From: Elysia marginata
Lineage: Eukaryota; Mollusca; Gastropoda; Plakobranchidae
Direction of reading: 5' to 3'
Assembly: GCA_019649035.1 (NCBI GenBank)
Contig: BMAT01002671.1
Location: 7,111 to 30,506 of the forward strand
Length of the DNA: 23,396 nt
Under the pieces are notes generated by a model that made no database searches, had not been told where the DNA came from, and saw nothing but the letters and a program-made list of their open reading frames with translations. Below are positions 1 to 10,236 of the stretch, one piece after another (position 1 is the first letter of the stretch; each line of letters begins with the position of its first letter). The translations under genes were made by a program, and so were the position numbers.

Positions 1-40
1 AGAGCAACTGAATCATAGAAACCACCCCCCCTCTCTCAAC

Positions 41-58
41 CACACACACACACACACA
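41..58. repeat. (CA)9 microsatellite
   Basis: A perfect CA dinucleotide run follows a short C-rich stretch near the window edge. It is a simple-sequence repeat with no coding content. Confidence 0.9.
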
Positions 59-87
59 TCAAAACTGAAAGTAAATAAGGAATATAC

Positions 88-174
88 CTGAATACTCAAA
101 ATGTGTAATTTTTGGAGGCTTTGGCTTCACTTTTCGCCCATAAGACCTGTGAGAGACATGAATACAGGGGCTAC
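88..174 (-). other. Candidate internal exon, unknown gene
   Basis: On the minus strand a pyrimidine-rich acceptor (TTTTTCTTTCAG) ends at 175 and a donor reading CAG|GTATAT starts at 87. Between them one frame is open throughout and lysine/proline rich (it includes KVKPKPPKITHFEY). A second acceptor, CTCTCACAG, would start the exon at 146 in the same frame. I recognise no family. It could be part of a gene running off the left edge, divergent from PACRG. In vertebrates PACRG is divergent from parkin, but this peptide does not look like parkin. With only 28 codons, a chance open frame is entirely possible. Confidence 0.2.
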
Positions 175-820
175 CTGAAAGAAAAAGAATGCAAAAAAAA
201 AAACATTTATAAAGACTATGAAATCAAATCTCCCATAGCAAAAATATTTAGAACTAAAATAGTGGTAAGAACTTAAAAACAAAGTCTGGAGGGACTGCAA
301 TAGTTCAAGAATGTGGTGATTTCTAATCAAAATAAAAATAGATCTAGATCTAGTGGCACTTCATTGCGGAAATTCTGCCATATTCAATGGTCATCTAGAA
401 ATGTAGCTGGCTGAGCTGTGGTCATCTCATCTAACCGATTCTATAAATTTTAATAGATCTAGATCTAGATATATCTAGATTGGACAGCTAGACAAGTTGT
501 CTCACATTTTGCTATGTTCGTCGATGTACCAGTAGTTTTTATGACAGGTGATTTGTAGGATCCTTGGACAACAGCTCCTTTTAATGAGCTTATAGAAAGA
601 TTTAAAAGACCCCTAAGAGTAGCAGAAACTCTTGAAGTTGACATTTCGGTGGCACAGGATCATAGTAAAATGACAAATTCAAGGGAGGCTAATCTAATGT
701 AATATTGCCTTCTCCAGCCTACGAATTTTACTTCTTTCATAAAAGATTCATAAATCGCATCCGGTTCATCGTTAAGGATACAAGGTCATGTAAATAGCAA
801 CATACGGGTACTTCGACAAA

Positions 821-834
821 GATCGCATGGCAAC
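821..834 (+). promoter_or_regulatory. Possible RFX X-box upstream of PACRG
   Basis: The sequence GATCGCATGGCAAC has a perfect right half-site (GGCAAC), the usual AT spacer and a poor left half-site. RFX factors drive many ciliary genes through imperfect inverted repeats of this kind, usually close to the start. This one lies about 115-130 bases upstream of the PACRG start codon. The match is partial and could be chance. Confidence 0.3.
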
Positions 835-947
835 CGATGCTATCAGGGTGCTCCATCTTAGGAAGACAGCTGCATCAAGGACTGAAAAAAAGGGCCATTA
901 TCAGACTTTCTTTTCGGCTCTGTTAAGATTCTGAGTTGGCCTTCAAG

Positions 948-3900
948 ATGATGAAAACAAAGCAGCAACAGCCTTGCATCAATAAGGTAAAACTTCCAGG
1001 GAAAATGGTTAATCCAAGGGAGAAGGTTCCATTTACTCAGCAGGTTGATATCTATGATAGGAATAATATTACTGTAAGTATAAATGTTCAGTTAAAAACT
1101 CCATTTCGTTCTTTTTACTTTCGCCAAAAGTTATGGCTTTCAAGTTTTACTCACGACATATTCATCTTGCAATCAAGTAGAGGAAGAAACAGTAACAACG
1201 TAGCCAATATAAATTCTCTATCTAGACACACGTAACCAACATAGTTTTCATGATTCTTGGTACAGGTACTGAGGTAGGTATCATAACTTTCTGTCCTATG
1301 TTTACTCTTGTTGAAACCTGTGTAACCAGACTCAGTTTTACAGACTTGTTTTATATTATCCAAAATATCTTAGCGAGTAAATGAAAAGACAGCATTAATT
1401 CCTAATTTAATTCATGTCCTAGGTTTTCATAACAAAACACATATACACTTTTTATTGTAGCTTAGAAGAGAAATTTGGAATCGACACATTTCTCCGCTAC
1501 TGTATTTCATTTTTATTTACATTCTTGTTCTCTGTCAATTTTCTTCTTGTTAACATCAATTTCATATTTTTAAAAAATTCTTTACATCTAGATCTAGTTA
1601 TTAATTTTTTTATTCACTTTAAAACTTTTTTAAAAATTTGAAATGTTTTAATTTGGAAAAAATAACAACTGTGAAAACCATTTTGACACTGTAAATGAAA
1701 GGGTGCTACAGGAAATCAAACAAACTTCCTAAATAGTGTATGCAGGCTATAACAATTAAAAAAAAAATGGAATACTTAACTCGTTAACCATGTATGTAAT
1801 TATCTCATACTTCGGCATGTAATTTTTCTAGATCTAAATCTAAGACTAGATCGACATATGATTGTAACTTCTAGGTTGTTGCGAAAACCACTGAAACTAT
1901 TAAAAACAGCTTTTCTTGGAAATTCAAACTACTATTTATGAACAACTTCTGGGGTCAAACTACTTCATAGTTTTAATCATACATTTTCTTCTTCTTAGTT
2001 ATGTTAATTTGGACGCTGGCAGCGTCCGGCCAATGTTATAGAGTTAAATCAATAGTAATGGTACATGTGAAGTGAATAAAATCTCTGCCTAATCATATGC
2101 TACTTTTATACACAGTAAACCTTTGAATCGTTTTGACAATTATGAAATAAACTAATTCCCCTGTTTCATTTAATAATTGAACACTGTTCTTGATAAGTCT
2201 ATATCATTTTTTNAATTTTGTTTTAAAATAAACTAATTAATCAAAGTCATGTGTGCCTTACCCATGACTTTGCATCCAATTTTTTCAACTGTCTTTACTA
2301 ACAACTTCAGCATCTAATTGCTTCTTTGTCCTGAATGATGCCTTTACAAAGTTTAGAGCGTAAAAGCATTCAGTGGAAACTTGGGAGCTCAAACTTTAAT
2401 TGTCTTGCAACCAGTGGGAATGAGTCAGGTGGCACAATGTATAACTTACTATGTGTTGATAGCTCGAAAGTGGATTTTTCTGAGCTTTTTAGAATTACAA
2501 TTTGTATAAAATTATTCAAAACTGAGGTATGAAAAATTCCTTTGACTCAAAAAAGAGAAAGGAGGGAAAATCTCATTTTAAAAGGAGTTTTCTCAAATTG
2601 ACTCTTTAAGAACACAGTCTGTTTCCACTTTTGGACGCAGTGAGTTTCCACTTTTGGATTCAAGAGAAAAATATCTAGATCTAGGCCAGAACACTCATGG
2701 CTTACTGTTAGGGCAGTTCAGTTTTGATTTTGCATCAGAAAGCAAAGTGAAACCACTAGAAATGAAGTAAATTATGTGAACATTAGGATAAATCATGGTT
2801 TAGATTTATAAAACATGGATTGGATTTGTTGCTGTCGCATAAATCAAGCATAGCTTAGCAAGGCACTATCCGTTGCTATGTCATTAGGCCTACACATACC
2901 ACAGAAGTCACGCATAGTTTTTTGGTTTGTCCGAAGAAGACCCTACAGATTTACGCGTAGTGCGTTGATACCTCCTACATCCGACTCATTTGAACTGTTT
3001 GCAAGACAGTAGTATAGTTAGAGCCTTAGATGAACTTAAGTCTAAATTGTAAAAATAAAACTTATTGAATATTTTTGCCAGATAAGGTTTTGGTGGCATA
3101 AATAAGTTAATTAACATAAGTTTTTTTTTTCGATTTGGACATTGCTAAGTTTTAATTTTTTTTGGAAAATGAAAATGTTTGATGGATCAACAGAAAGAAA
3201 CATTTACCAGTTTCTCAGTTTTTAAAGAAGTGGTTAAATGCATTTTAAGTTAATTTTGAAACAAAAGTGCCAATAATTCTATTTTTAATGATATTCCAAA
3301 ACTATAGAGCTGTCCTATTATGTACATGTTTTACCCTATGGAGCTAAACTCTTTCCCATTTTTAGATGGTTATTACTGTATTTTATATTTTTTTCTACAG
3401 AAACCAGAGCCACCACTTGCTGGTGCTTTCAAAGAGAGAAACACAGGTGGCACCTCTTTCAAGAAATTTTATGAACGTGGCGACTTCCCTATTGCTTTAG
3501 AGCATGACACAAAGGGAAACAAAATTGCATGGAAGGTGAGCTTGTTTATAATACTAGATTTGATGGATTATTATTGTAATACCCTTCTTTAAACAGATAG
3601 AAGAAAACCAAAAAACCCAACTAAAATGAACTAAGAGTGGGCTTTGAATAAAATCTTGACACAAATTAATACACATTCCCTTCTTTCATCACTGGCAAAT
3701 ACACTACTTCAGATCCTCATATTTTCCTTTGCTCGAATTTTAAACAATCTTTACAGCTTGTATTTAAAAAAAAAAAGTTTTTTATAAAAGGTTTTTCATA
3801 ATTTTTCTTACTGGCAACAAATTCTACCTATTATTGCCGAGGACATTTTCTGAATTTTATGTAACATATTATTCACTGATACCTTCATGCTTCTTCACTC

Positions 3901-6329
3901 AGGTTTTTCCAAGGTCCCTATGTTACTGACAATTAGTTCAGCGTTTCATTTAGGTTTTTTTCCCTTCATTTTTCACTATTTAGGTTGAAATTGAGAAATT
4001 GGATTATCATCACTACCTACCTCTGTTCTTTGATGGCCTGTGTGAAACTTGTCACCCCTATGAGTTTTTTGCCCGGCAAGGGGTCCACGATATGCTTGAA
4101 CATGGTGGATCAAAAATTCTTCCAGTAATACCACAACTTATTATTCCTATCAAAAGTAAGTAAATTTTGGTGGTATTTGACATTGGGATGAAGAGATAAA
4201 TGCATGTATAAATTACTCCTAGAGAGTGTATACAGTGGACCTCGTTCTTTAAAAAGTTGGGTAGAGCAAAACTGGCATTTGTGGATGCTTGAAGCAGCCA
4301 CCATATATCAATATTAGACATTTGACTCTTTGAATAAAGATCCACAAGCCCTGGGTTTATAGAACTGTTATGTCGAATTTGTACCAAAAATAAATAACAA
4401 ACAAAAGCATGTCATGTGTTTAGAGATAATTACCGATTAGACCGGTGTAAGTATAACTTCAAATTCCCTGAGCTCACTCACCATCTTCACCGATGAGCAG
4501 TGGTGCCATTGATTTTCATTATGATCATAAAAGTGTGTTACATGTTTGATGAATAAAAAAATGAGCGTTTTTTACATAAAAATTAAGGCCGGAAAATGTA
4601 TTCATCAATTGAAAAAAATCCTTGAGCAGCTATTGCCAACCAGTTTATCCTTTGAACTCAGTTAAGAGAAACTGTTAGAAACAAGTTATCTTTTTAGCAC
4701 TCTAGCAGTATCTGTCACTGCCTACAACCTGGTACCCATCAGATGATGAAATGTCAACTTGACAAAGGCAAAATTTAAACTATGAAGCTCCTGATCCAAA
4801 AGTCAAATATTCAGCACTGGATAAAGATGCTTCTTGCTGAGAAACAAACAGTTATGGAAGTAGTCATACCTTATAAACCTGCACGCATTCTAAGATCTTC
4901 ATATGCAAATTTACTGTGTACAAATTTCATTTCTTCTAATTTTGAAACTAAGGCTTTTTTAACTTCTGCTTATACTCTATCAAATTCCCTGTCTGAAGGT
5001 ATATGTACTTTTAAAATTTTCAGTACTTAAAAAAAACAAAAAAACTTAAGATAAAAATTTTCAAGAGAGCTTTTTATTAATGCCTTGGCTGTAATTTTTT
5101 TCAGTCATGTAATTTTAAGTTTATGTTTTGCTCTTACAAGTAAATAGGTCTTGCATTAGCTAATATTTAAAAAGTTTTAGCAATTTGTGTCACTATTTTT
5201 TCCTGGAGTTTTTAGGTTGTATTCTTTCTGATATACATCTATTTCTTCATGTATTTTTTATATCAATTTTATGCATTGTGCCATTGAGCACTTTCCAGTG
5301 GATTCCAGGTGCTCTATAAATAAAGTATTAATTATTATTACTATTATTATTTTAATGATATTCAGCTGTTCCAACTATGTAACTAGCAAACAGAAGTATG
5401 TTTTCTTTATTTCCGTTGGTATGTTTATTTATTTTACACTGTTTCTACTCTTCTAGTAGGGACCCAAATGCTTTTAATATTGTTTTTTTTTTTTTGTTAA
5501 TGAAACCATTAATTTTGCTGTGTTTCAGATGCACTCAACACACGCTGCCACAAAGTCCTGTGCACAACGTTGAAGGTGCTGCAGCACCTGGTTGTATCAG
5601 CAGAGATGGTGGGTGAGGCCCTAGTGCCGTACTACAGACAAATTCTGCCCGTCTTCAACATTTTCAAAAACAAAAATTGTAAGTAGCATGACTCGTTTAG
5701 CTGAGAACAATACAGGTTTAAATTTTGCTTTAAGAGTCTAAGTAAGCAATTATCTTTAAACTTAGAAATTTTTTTCGGTTAAAAGCAGCACGTATACCTG
5801 TCCCATTTCAAAATCAATAATTCTACATGTGCTAGTATCTTTACTTACTGAATATGTCTTTAAAGAGAAAAATATCAATAAATGAGAAATAAAGTATTGT
5901 TAACAGACCTGCATTAACTCTTGGGAGTCAAGAACAAAATAACCCTGTAGGTTCACTTGTTCTTTCTACCAGTATCGTTTTATTTGAGTTCTTTAAGACA
6001 AACAGCTGGTGTAGTTTTTGCAGAATGTTATTTTCAGCAGTCCTGGTGAGGAAAATTATTTTTTTAACTTTGACGTCAACATTTTTTTACTGCATCAAAA
6101 AAAAAAAAAAAAAGAATGCCCAAAAATGTTGTCTTCAAGTTTTTTTTTCCAAATATTTTTCTCCACAGTGAATTCAGGTGATGGCATTGACTACAGCCAG
6201 CAGAAGAGAGAAAATGTTGGTGATCTCATCCAGGAGACCTTGGAAGCATTTGAAAGATACGGAGGAGAAGATGCCTTTATCAATATCAAATACATGGTTC
6301 CAACATATGAGTCTTGCATGCTCAACTGA
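948..6329 (+). CDS. PACRG: Parkin co-regulated gene protein (PACRG), 5 coding exons
   Basis: Coding exons are 948-1073, 3401-3535, 3984-4155, 5529-5678 and 6169-6329. They total 744 bases, or 247 aa plus stop, close to the roughly 257 aa of vertebrate PACRG. Introns all begin GT and end AG, with phases 0, 0, 1, 1 and sizes 2327, 448, 1373 and 490. The start is the first of two adjacent ATGs, has A at -3, and is preceded by an in-frame TAA at 924. Residues 1-42 are the variable, lysine-rich N-terminus. From about residue 50 the conserved ParcG fold runs to the end, with [17 protein letters not shown] (exon 2), [14 protein letters not shown] and [16 protein letters not shown] (exon 3), [15 protein letters not shown] (exon 4) and [15 protein letters not shown] to the C-terminal [10 protein letters not shown] (exon 5). 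PACRG is known as a microtubule inner protein at the inner junction of ciliary doublets, partnering CFAP20. Exon 1 is the least certain because its sequence is poorly conserved. Intron 1 contains a single undetermined base (N) at 2213. Confidence 0.95.
2011..2027. repeat. GC-rich perfect hairpin palindrome
   Basis: GGACGCTGGCAGCGTCC has two perfect 8-base arms around a single G, inside AT-rich PACRG intron 1. Its function is unknown. It could be the remnant of a transposon end or a protein-binding palindrome. Confidence 0.5.
5272..5353 (+). mobile_element. SINE 3' tail fragment with (ATT)n
   Basis: A short piece reading TGAGCAC...AGTGGAT...GCTCTATAAATA runs into an imperfect ATT repeat. The same order of words ends the SINE at 13981-14310. 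It appears to be a 5'-truncated retroposon sharing the 3' tail module, inserted in PACRG intron 3. The tRNA head and body are absent. Confidence 0.5.
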
Positions 6330-6371
6330 TTTTATTGCTGTTCTGAGCAATTAGTCATACTTTTCTGATCA

Positions 6372-6481
6372 AATAAATAAGGTAGAACTAAAATTACAAT
6401 CAACAGAGTTGAGGGTTGTAAGCAACATGTGCCCACACGAAACATACCATGCTATTTCTATCTTCTTTGAAAAGCAATAAA
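6372..6481 (+). terminator. PACRG polyadenylation signals
   Basis: AATAAA occurs at 6372-6377, 43 bases past the stop codon, and again at 6476-6481. The second is followed by a T/G-rich stretch (TTCTGTAATTTGTTTATTGG) suitable for cleavage, so the 3' UTR is probably about 170 bases long. The choice between them cannot be made from sequence alone. Confidence 0.6.
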
Positions 6482-7632
6482 CTTGAATTATGTGCAAAGA
6501 ATTCTGTAATTTGTTTATTGGTTACCATAAAGGAGCTACAGTTACAGAGGTTGTTACAAACATATTTTTGTTTTATCGCCTTCAGCACAGAAAAGTAGTT
6601 TGAATTCTATTACTTTATAGTCATTTTTTTTAAACCTGATATAAGACATTCTTTTTGTTCCATATTTTTTCTTTCGGCCATAAACTTTCCGGCTATGCTG
6701 TCATACTTGTAACAATATGTTGATCCACTTAGCAGTAGCTTAATTGAATGCACATGCAACAATGTAAAGCCCTCACTTAGCTATCTCGGTAAATTAAGAT
6801 ACCTTTTGCAATAAGTAACAACAATGAAGAAAAGGTTCTAAGTCTTGTGCTGTTTTCATGTTTTCTAAGCTAATTATGCTAGTTTAGGCAACCTAGATAA
6901 AATCATGCTGTATGACTGCATAGTCCTGGAAAGATCTGACTTAACTTTTTGTAGCCTATTCTTCCTTCTTTTTTTGTTTTAGAATGTACATCAACTTCAG
7001 TATATCCTTTTTTGGCTCAATATTTATGAAAATGGTAAAAAGACAGTTTATACGTCTGTGATAAATCATATTCTGTACAGTAAAATGTAAGTATTTGTTT
7101 TGAAGTCTTTTATATTTGGATGTATCTTTACTAGAGAACTAATCAAATTAAAATAAATCAAGTGGTTTGTGACATTGAGAAATATATGTAAAGAATGTGT
7201 GAGGTGTGTGTGCAGATGCCAATTTTGTGTCAACTTAACTGCCCTTCCCTTGTTCTTCCCCAATCTGGCTTTGTGTATGGCACAATCTACTGCATGGCGA
7301 GTTATTGGAGATGACTATGAAAGCTAAGAGACTCAAACATTGACAACCAGAGCCAATAAAAATTAATGTGATGGAAGATTACAATGTGGTAATTGTTCTC
7401 TTTTTTTGTTTCACTTGCTCTTCATTGACTAGCCTGCCATGAAACTGGACAAAAGCTGAAGTTTTGCCGATTATCTTTGAATATTAGCATAACATTAACA
7501 AAGTAAAGAAAAACTATGATAGGCTTGCATTATTTTTTTGACAACCAGAAAAATTGTGTATCTTCTTAAAGGTCTTTTTATTAAAATTACTGACAAAAAC
7601 ATCATTTTTACTATTAACACCTCAAATATTAC
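6482..7632. other. Intergenic, nothing recognised
   Basis: This AT-rich stretch downstream of PACRG has only short open frames, none with recognisable peptide content or coherent splice sites. I see no RNA gene or repeat in it. Confidence 0.6.
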
Positions 7633-7645
7633 TACAGTGGAATGT
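7633..7645 (+). mobile_element. MITE terminal remnant (TACAGTGGAAT)
   Basis: TACAGTGGAATGT matches the end sequence also seen, in the opposite orientation, at 10224-10236. CAGTGGAA ends preceded by TA are typical of Tc1/mariner/pogo-type miniature elements. The adjoining SINE begins about 30 bases further on and may have inserted into this element. Confidence 0.4.
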
Positions 7646-7674
7646 AGATAAAGTTTGGTACTGAACTGATTTAC

Positions 7675-7963
7675 AAGTGTGGTGTTCAGGTTCTAGTGGT
7701 AGACACTCGGCTCTTGCATGTAGAGGTCCTGAATTCATTTGGAAAGGTTATTTACACACATTTCCTCACTACACTCAAACAAAAAATGAGTATATGGTTG
7801 TGGGTAGTGATAGAGGTCGTCAGTATGCTAGAGTGGTACTCTTTACACGCTGCTCCTCTGTGAGTTTAGAAGGTAATTCGGTTGTAACGGCGGGTTGAGG
7901 AACCCATGTTAAGCTCTTAGATCATTTCAGATTAGGTACTATATGAAAAGAACCTTTATTTTG
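7675..7963 (+). mobile_element. tRNA-derived SINE, older degenerate copy
   Basis: This aligns by eye along its length with the reverse complement of 13981-14310. Shared blocks include GTGGTAGAC.CTCGGCT, AGAGGTCC, TATTTACACACATTTC, GCTGCTCCTCTGTGAGTT, AGAAGGTA and GGAACCCATGT, ending in a diverged CTATATGAAAAGAACCTTTATT tail. The tRNA-like head keeps the A-box area near 7680. About 40 bases that hold the B-box in the other copy are missing, so its internal promoter is probably dead. The 73-codon open frame inside it is not a gene. Confidence 0.8.
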
Positions 7964-8398
7964 TTCACCTTATGGGAATGTCAATTTTAAAAATTACAAA
8001 ATATATGGCCACTCACAACAAGGCATACATGTAGAAGTATTTTAAACGAATTTAGAGCTGAAGGAAATCACATTGTAGGTCTCTTCAAATTTTAATGAAA
8101 TCCTCTTTCTGAATATTGATTAAAAAATATTAAAACTACTGCACTGTAAAAAGTTTCTGTGTGGGTCACCTTAGACCCCACTCTGATGTGCTAAACTAGC
8201 TATAAACTCACACATTGCATCTGATTATCTGTGCTTAAACTTAGAAGATGTATGTTGCAGGTAAGCCCAGCATCCACTTCCCTGTAGGATACTTTCCATT
8301 TCATTATCCAAAAAGGACAAACATTACATGTGTAACTTTCCCCTATCACCGTATCAATTTTCCTCCTTATTTTAACAAGTGTATACATGTATACTCAT

Positions 8399-8452
8399 CA
8401 TAAAGTGAGGCTTGCAGTCAACATTTTTTTTTTGTCCTGAGGTTTTCAAATA
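8399..8452 (-). mobile_element. Degenerate MITE fragment, family of 9332-9406
   Basis: Read on the minus strand this contains ACCTCAGGAC, an A-run, TGTTGAC, GCAAG and ACTTTAT, in the same order and spacing as the element at 9332-9406 on the plus strand. It is an old copy in opposite orientation. Its ends are too decayed to define. Confidence 0.5.
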
Positions 8453-8820
8453 AAAAAAAAATCCATTGCACTCCTCTTGCCCAAGAAGTTCTGTTGGCAA
8501 AATCAAACATAACCTTTGTCTCAACTGTCATATAACTTTGTCAACTCATTATAAAGAATACATGTATATTTTTATTGAGGAGAAAACCTGCAGTGGCTTC
8601 AGTTCAAACTACACGTTAACAATTTTTTCTTGCACACAGCTAATAAAAAAAGATGTCAAAATTGTTTTTTCCTAAGGGCATTGATGTCTTCTATGGCACT
8701 ATACAAAATAGGTCTTTTTACTTTGAACATTAAAAATTGCTTGAAATTACACATGATTTTTTTTTATCCGCAAAGATGCTACATTTTTGTCCATTTGATA
8801 TAGAATGAAAACAAGGAAAA

Positions 8821-9065
8821 CAGCAGAGTCCACTTCAGGTAAACTACTTAGGAACAAGTCAAGGTATAATCTAAAAAGACTTTTATTAAAGGGATAAACT
8901 CAACAAGTTGGAAGAAATGATACTGTTTGTTTTATTCAAAGTTTATGTTAAACAGTAGCATTATACAGAAAAAATAAAGGAAAGTGACCTAAAAATAAAA
9001 TCTACATAGTTTATCTTAACCCAAAGTTTTTCTTAAACAGAGTCTATCTTAAGCTGACTCCGCTG
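8821..9065. mobile_element. Degenerate MITE with CAGCRGAGTC inverted ends
   Basis: The left end reads CAGCAGAGTCCACTTCAGGT and the right end, reverse complemented, reads CAGCGGAGTCAGCTTAAGAT. These are imperfect inverted repeats about 245 bases apart, with TA just outside the right end. Just inside the right end (9002-9060) are three imperfect 17-20 base tandem units of the form AGTTTATCTTAA. This arrangement resembles palindromic miniature elements of Tc1/mariner type in invertebrates. There is no coding capacity. Confidence 0.5.
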
Positions 9066-9331
9066 TATATCAGACTTTGATTTTGAACGTTTCCACTGTA
9101 CACTGCAAAATAAAACTAAAACTTAAAGAGGTAATCTGAAGACAATTTGAATTATGCTGTATATTAGGAGTTAAACATAATTTGCCCAAACCAAAATAAT
9201 TTTTGCGGTACCTGTTGGTGTAAATCAAAATGGATTCCACAGTAGCTTTTAAGTATCAGTTTAAACTTTAAGCTTTTATTTGAACTAGGCGACCATAACT
9301 TTTAACAGATTAGGATGTTTGTCTTTATAAT

Positions 9332-9406
9332 TACATGGAATTCAGATAAAGTCAACACCTCAGGACCAAAAAAAGTGTTGACATTAAGCAAGGTTAACTT
9401 TATCTG
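9332..9406 (+). mobile_element. Palindromic MITE remnant
   Basis: A TACA.TGGAATTC start precedes CAGATAAAGTCAAC (9343-9356), whose near-perfect inverse GTTAACTTTATCTG lies at 9393-9406. The loop holds ACCTCAGGACCAAAAAAAGTGTTGAC. It is a short hairpin-forming transposon remnant related to the fragment at 8399-8452. Confidence 0.55.
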
Positions 9407-10179
9407 TTTTCAGGGATAGGGGGCGGGGGCAAGGATTATATAAAATTAAAAATCAACAGATAAACTAAGATTGGAGTATGTCCCTTGCAAGTAAACATAA
9501 GTGCTCTTTAAGTTTAAGACTTTAACTCTTAAGTTAACGATTTGAACTTGTTTCTAGGTTGAGAACTTTGTACTTTTCCTCTGACATTTTGCAAGAGGTG
9601 AAAATCAAATTGATAAAAGTACAGGTACTGTATACCGATAGACGACATAGCCTAGTTTGTAGTTGTAACATAATGCGATCTTAAACTTAGGTAAGAGCTC
9701 AATAATTTCAACCAGCGCAGGGTGACCACTAGGATTAGGAAGGTTCCCGAGCAATGATGAAGGCTAGCCTAGGCTAGATCTACATTGTACTCAAGACACA
9801 GGAATGGAACGCTTGGGTACGTACAGGAAAACACTGTGTGCGCAACATAAATTGATCTGTTGGACAGGAGTGGTGCGGCGAGGAGTGAGAGAATCATCAG
9901 TCAACTGACCAAGAACTAGCATTGGTCACTGTATTCTGTCCAGCCCATTAGCCTCTCCCTTCCCTGATTCCCATGAGTCCTCGCCAGGCCATTAGGTCCA
10001 GGCAGGTTAGCATGTGCTGCATGCAGTGTCTTGAAAGTTGAATCTTGAATGGACACAAACATCGCCCACCTACCCACGTCTGATTTTCTGTTTTCCCTAA
10101 GACCCATTTGGGGTCTATCTCTTTCCACCTGGCCACGGTTGACTAAATGTGAAATAAAGTTACCCAAATAAAGAAAAAA

Positions 10180-10236
10180 ACCGGGCCTATTGCGAGGTGT
10201 TTTTTTCCGAAAGTTGACCTCTCGGATTCCACTGTA
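10180..10236 (-). mobile_element. MITE terminal fragment
   Basis: On the minus strand TACAGTGGAATCCGAGAGGT starts at 10236, with the typical TA-CAGTGGAATCC end followed by GTCAAC and AACACCTCG words also found in the 9332-9406 element. No matching opposite end is visible nearby. The flanking 9890-10170 stretch is GC-richer than its surroundings and may belong to the same insertion. Confidence 0.45.

Larger units (their letters stand above)
339..2684. repeat. Scattered (GATCTA)n runs, left cluster
   Basis: Short runs of the hexamer GATCTA, which read nearly the same on both strands, occur at 339-353, 454-480, 1586-1597, 1827-1835 (degenerate) and 2673-2684. The last three lie inside PACRG intron 1. 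Apart from these and one hairpin palindrome, the non-coding sequence here shows nothing recognisable. Runs this long reappear only beyond 20694. Confidence 0.8.

Noticed and set aside
936-1235. Longer open frame starting at TTG and running past the PACRG exon 1 donor
   Set aside because: The start is not ATG. The frame after 1073 is intron, following a strong GTAAGTA donor, and only 948-1073 is taken as coding.
4058-4387. 109-codon open frame on the minus strand
   Set aside because: It is antisense to PACRG exon 3 and its flanking intron and encodes no recognisable peptide.
7677-7898. 73-codon open frame
   Set aside because: It lies wholly within the degenerate SINE at 7675-7963.
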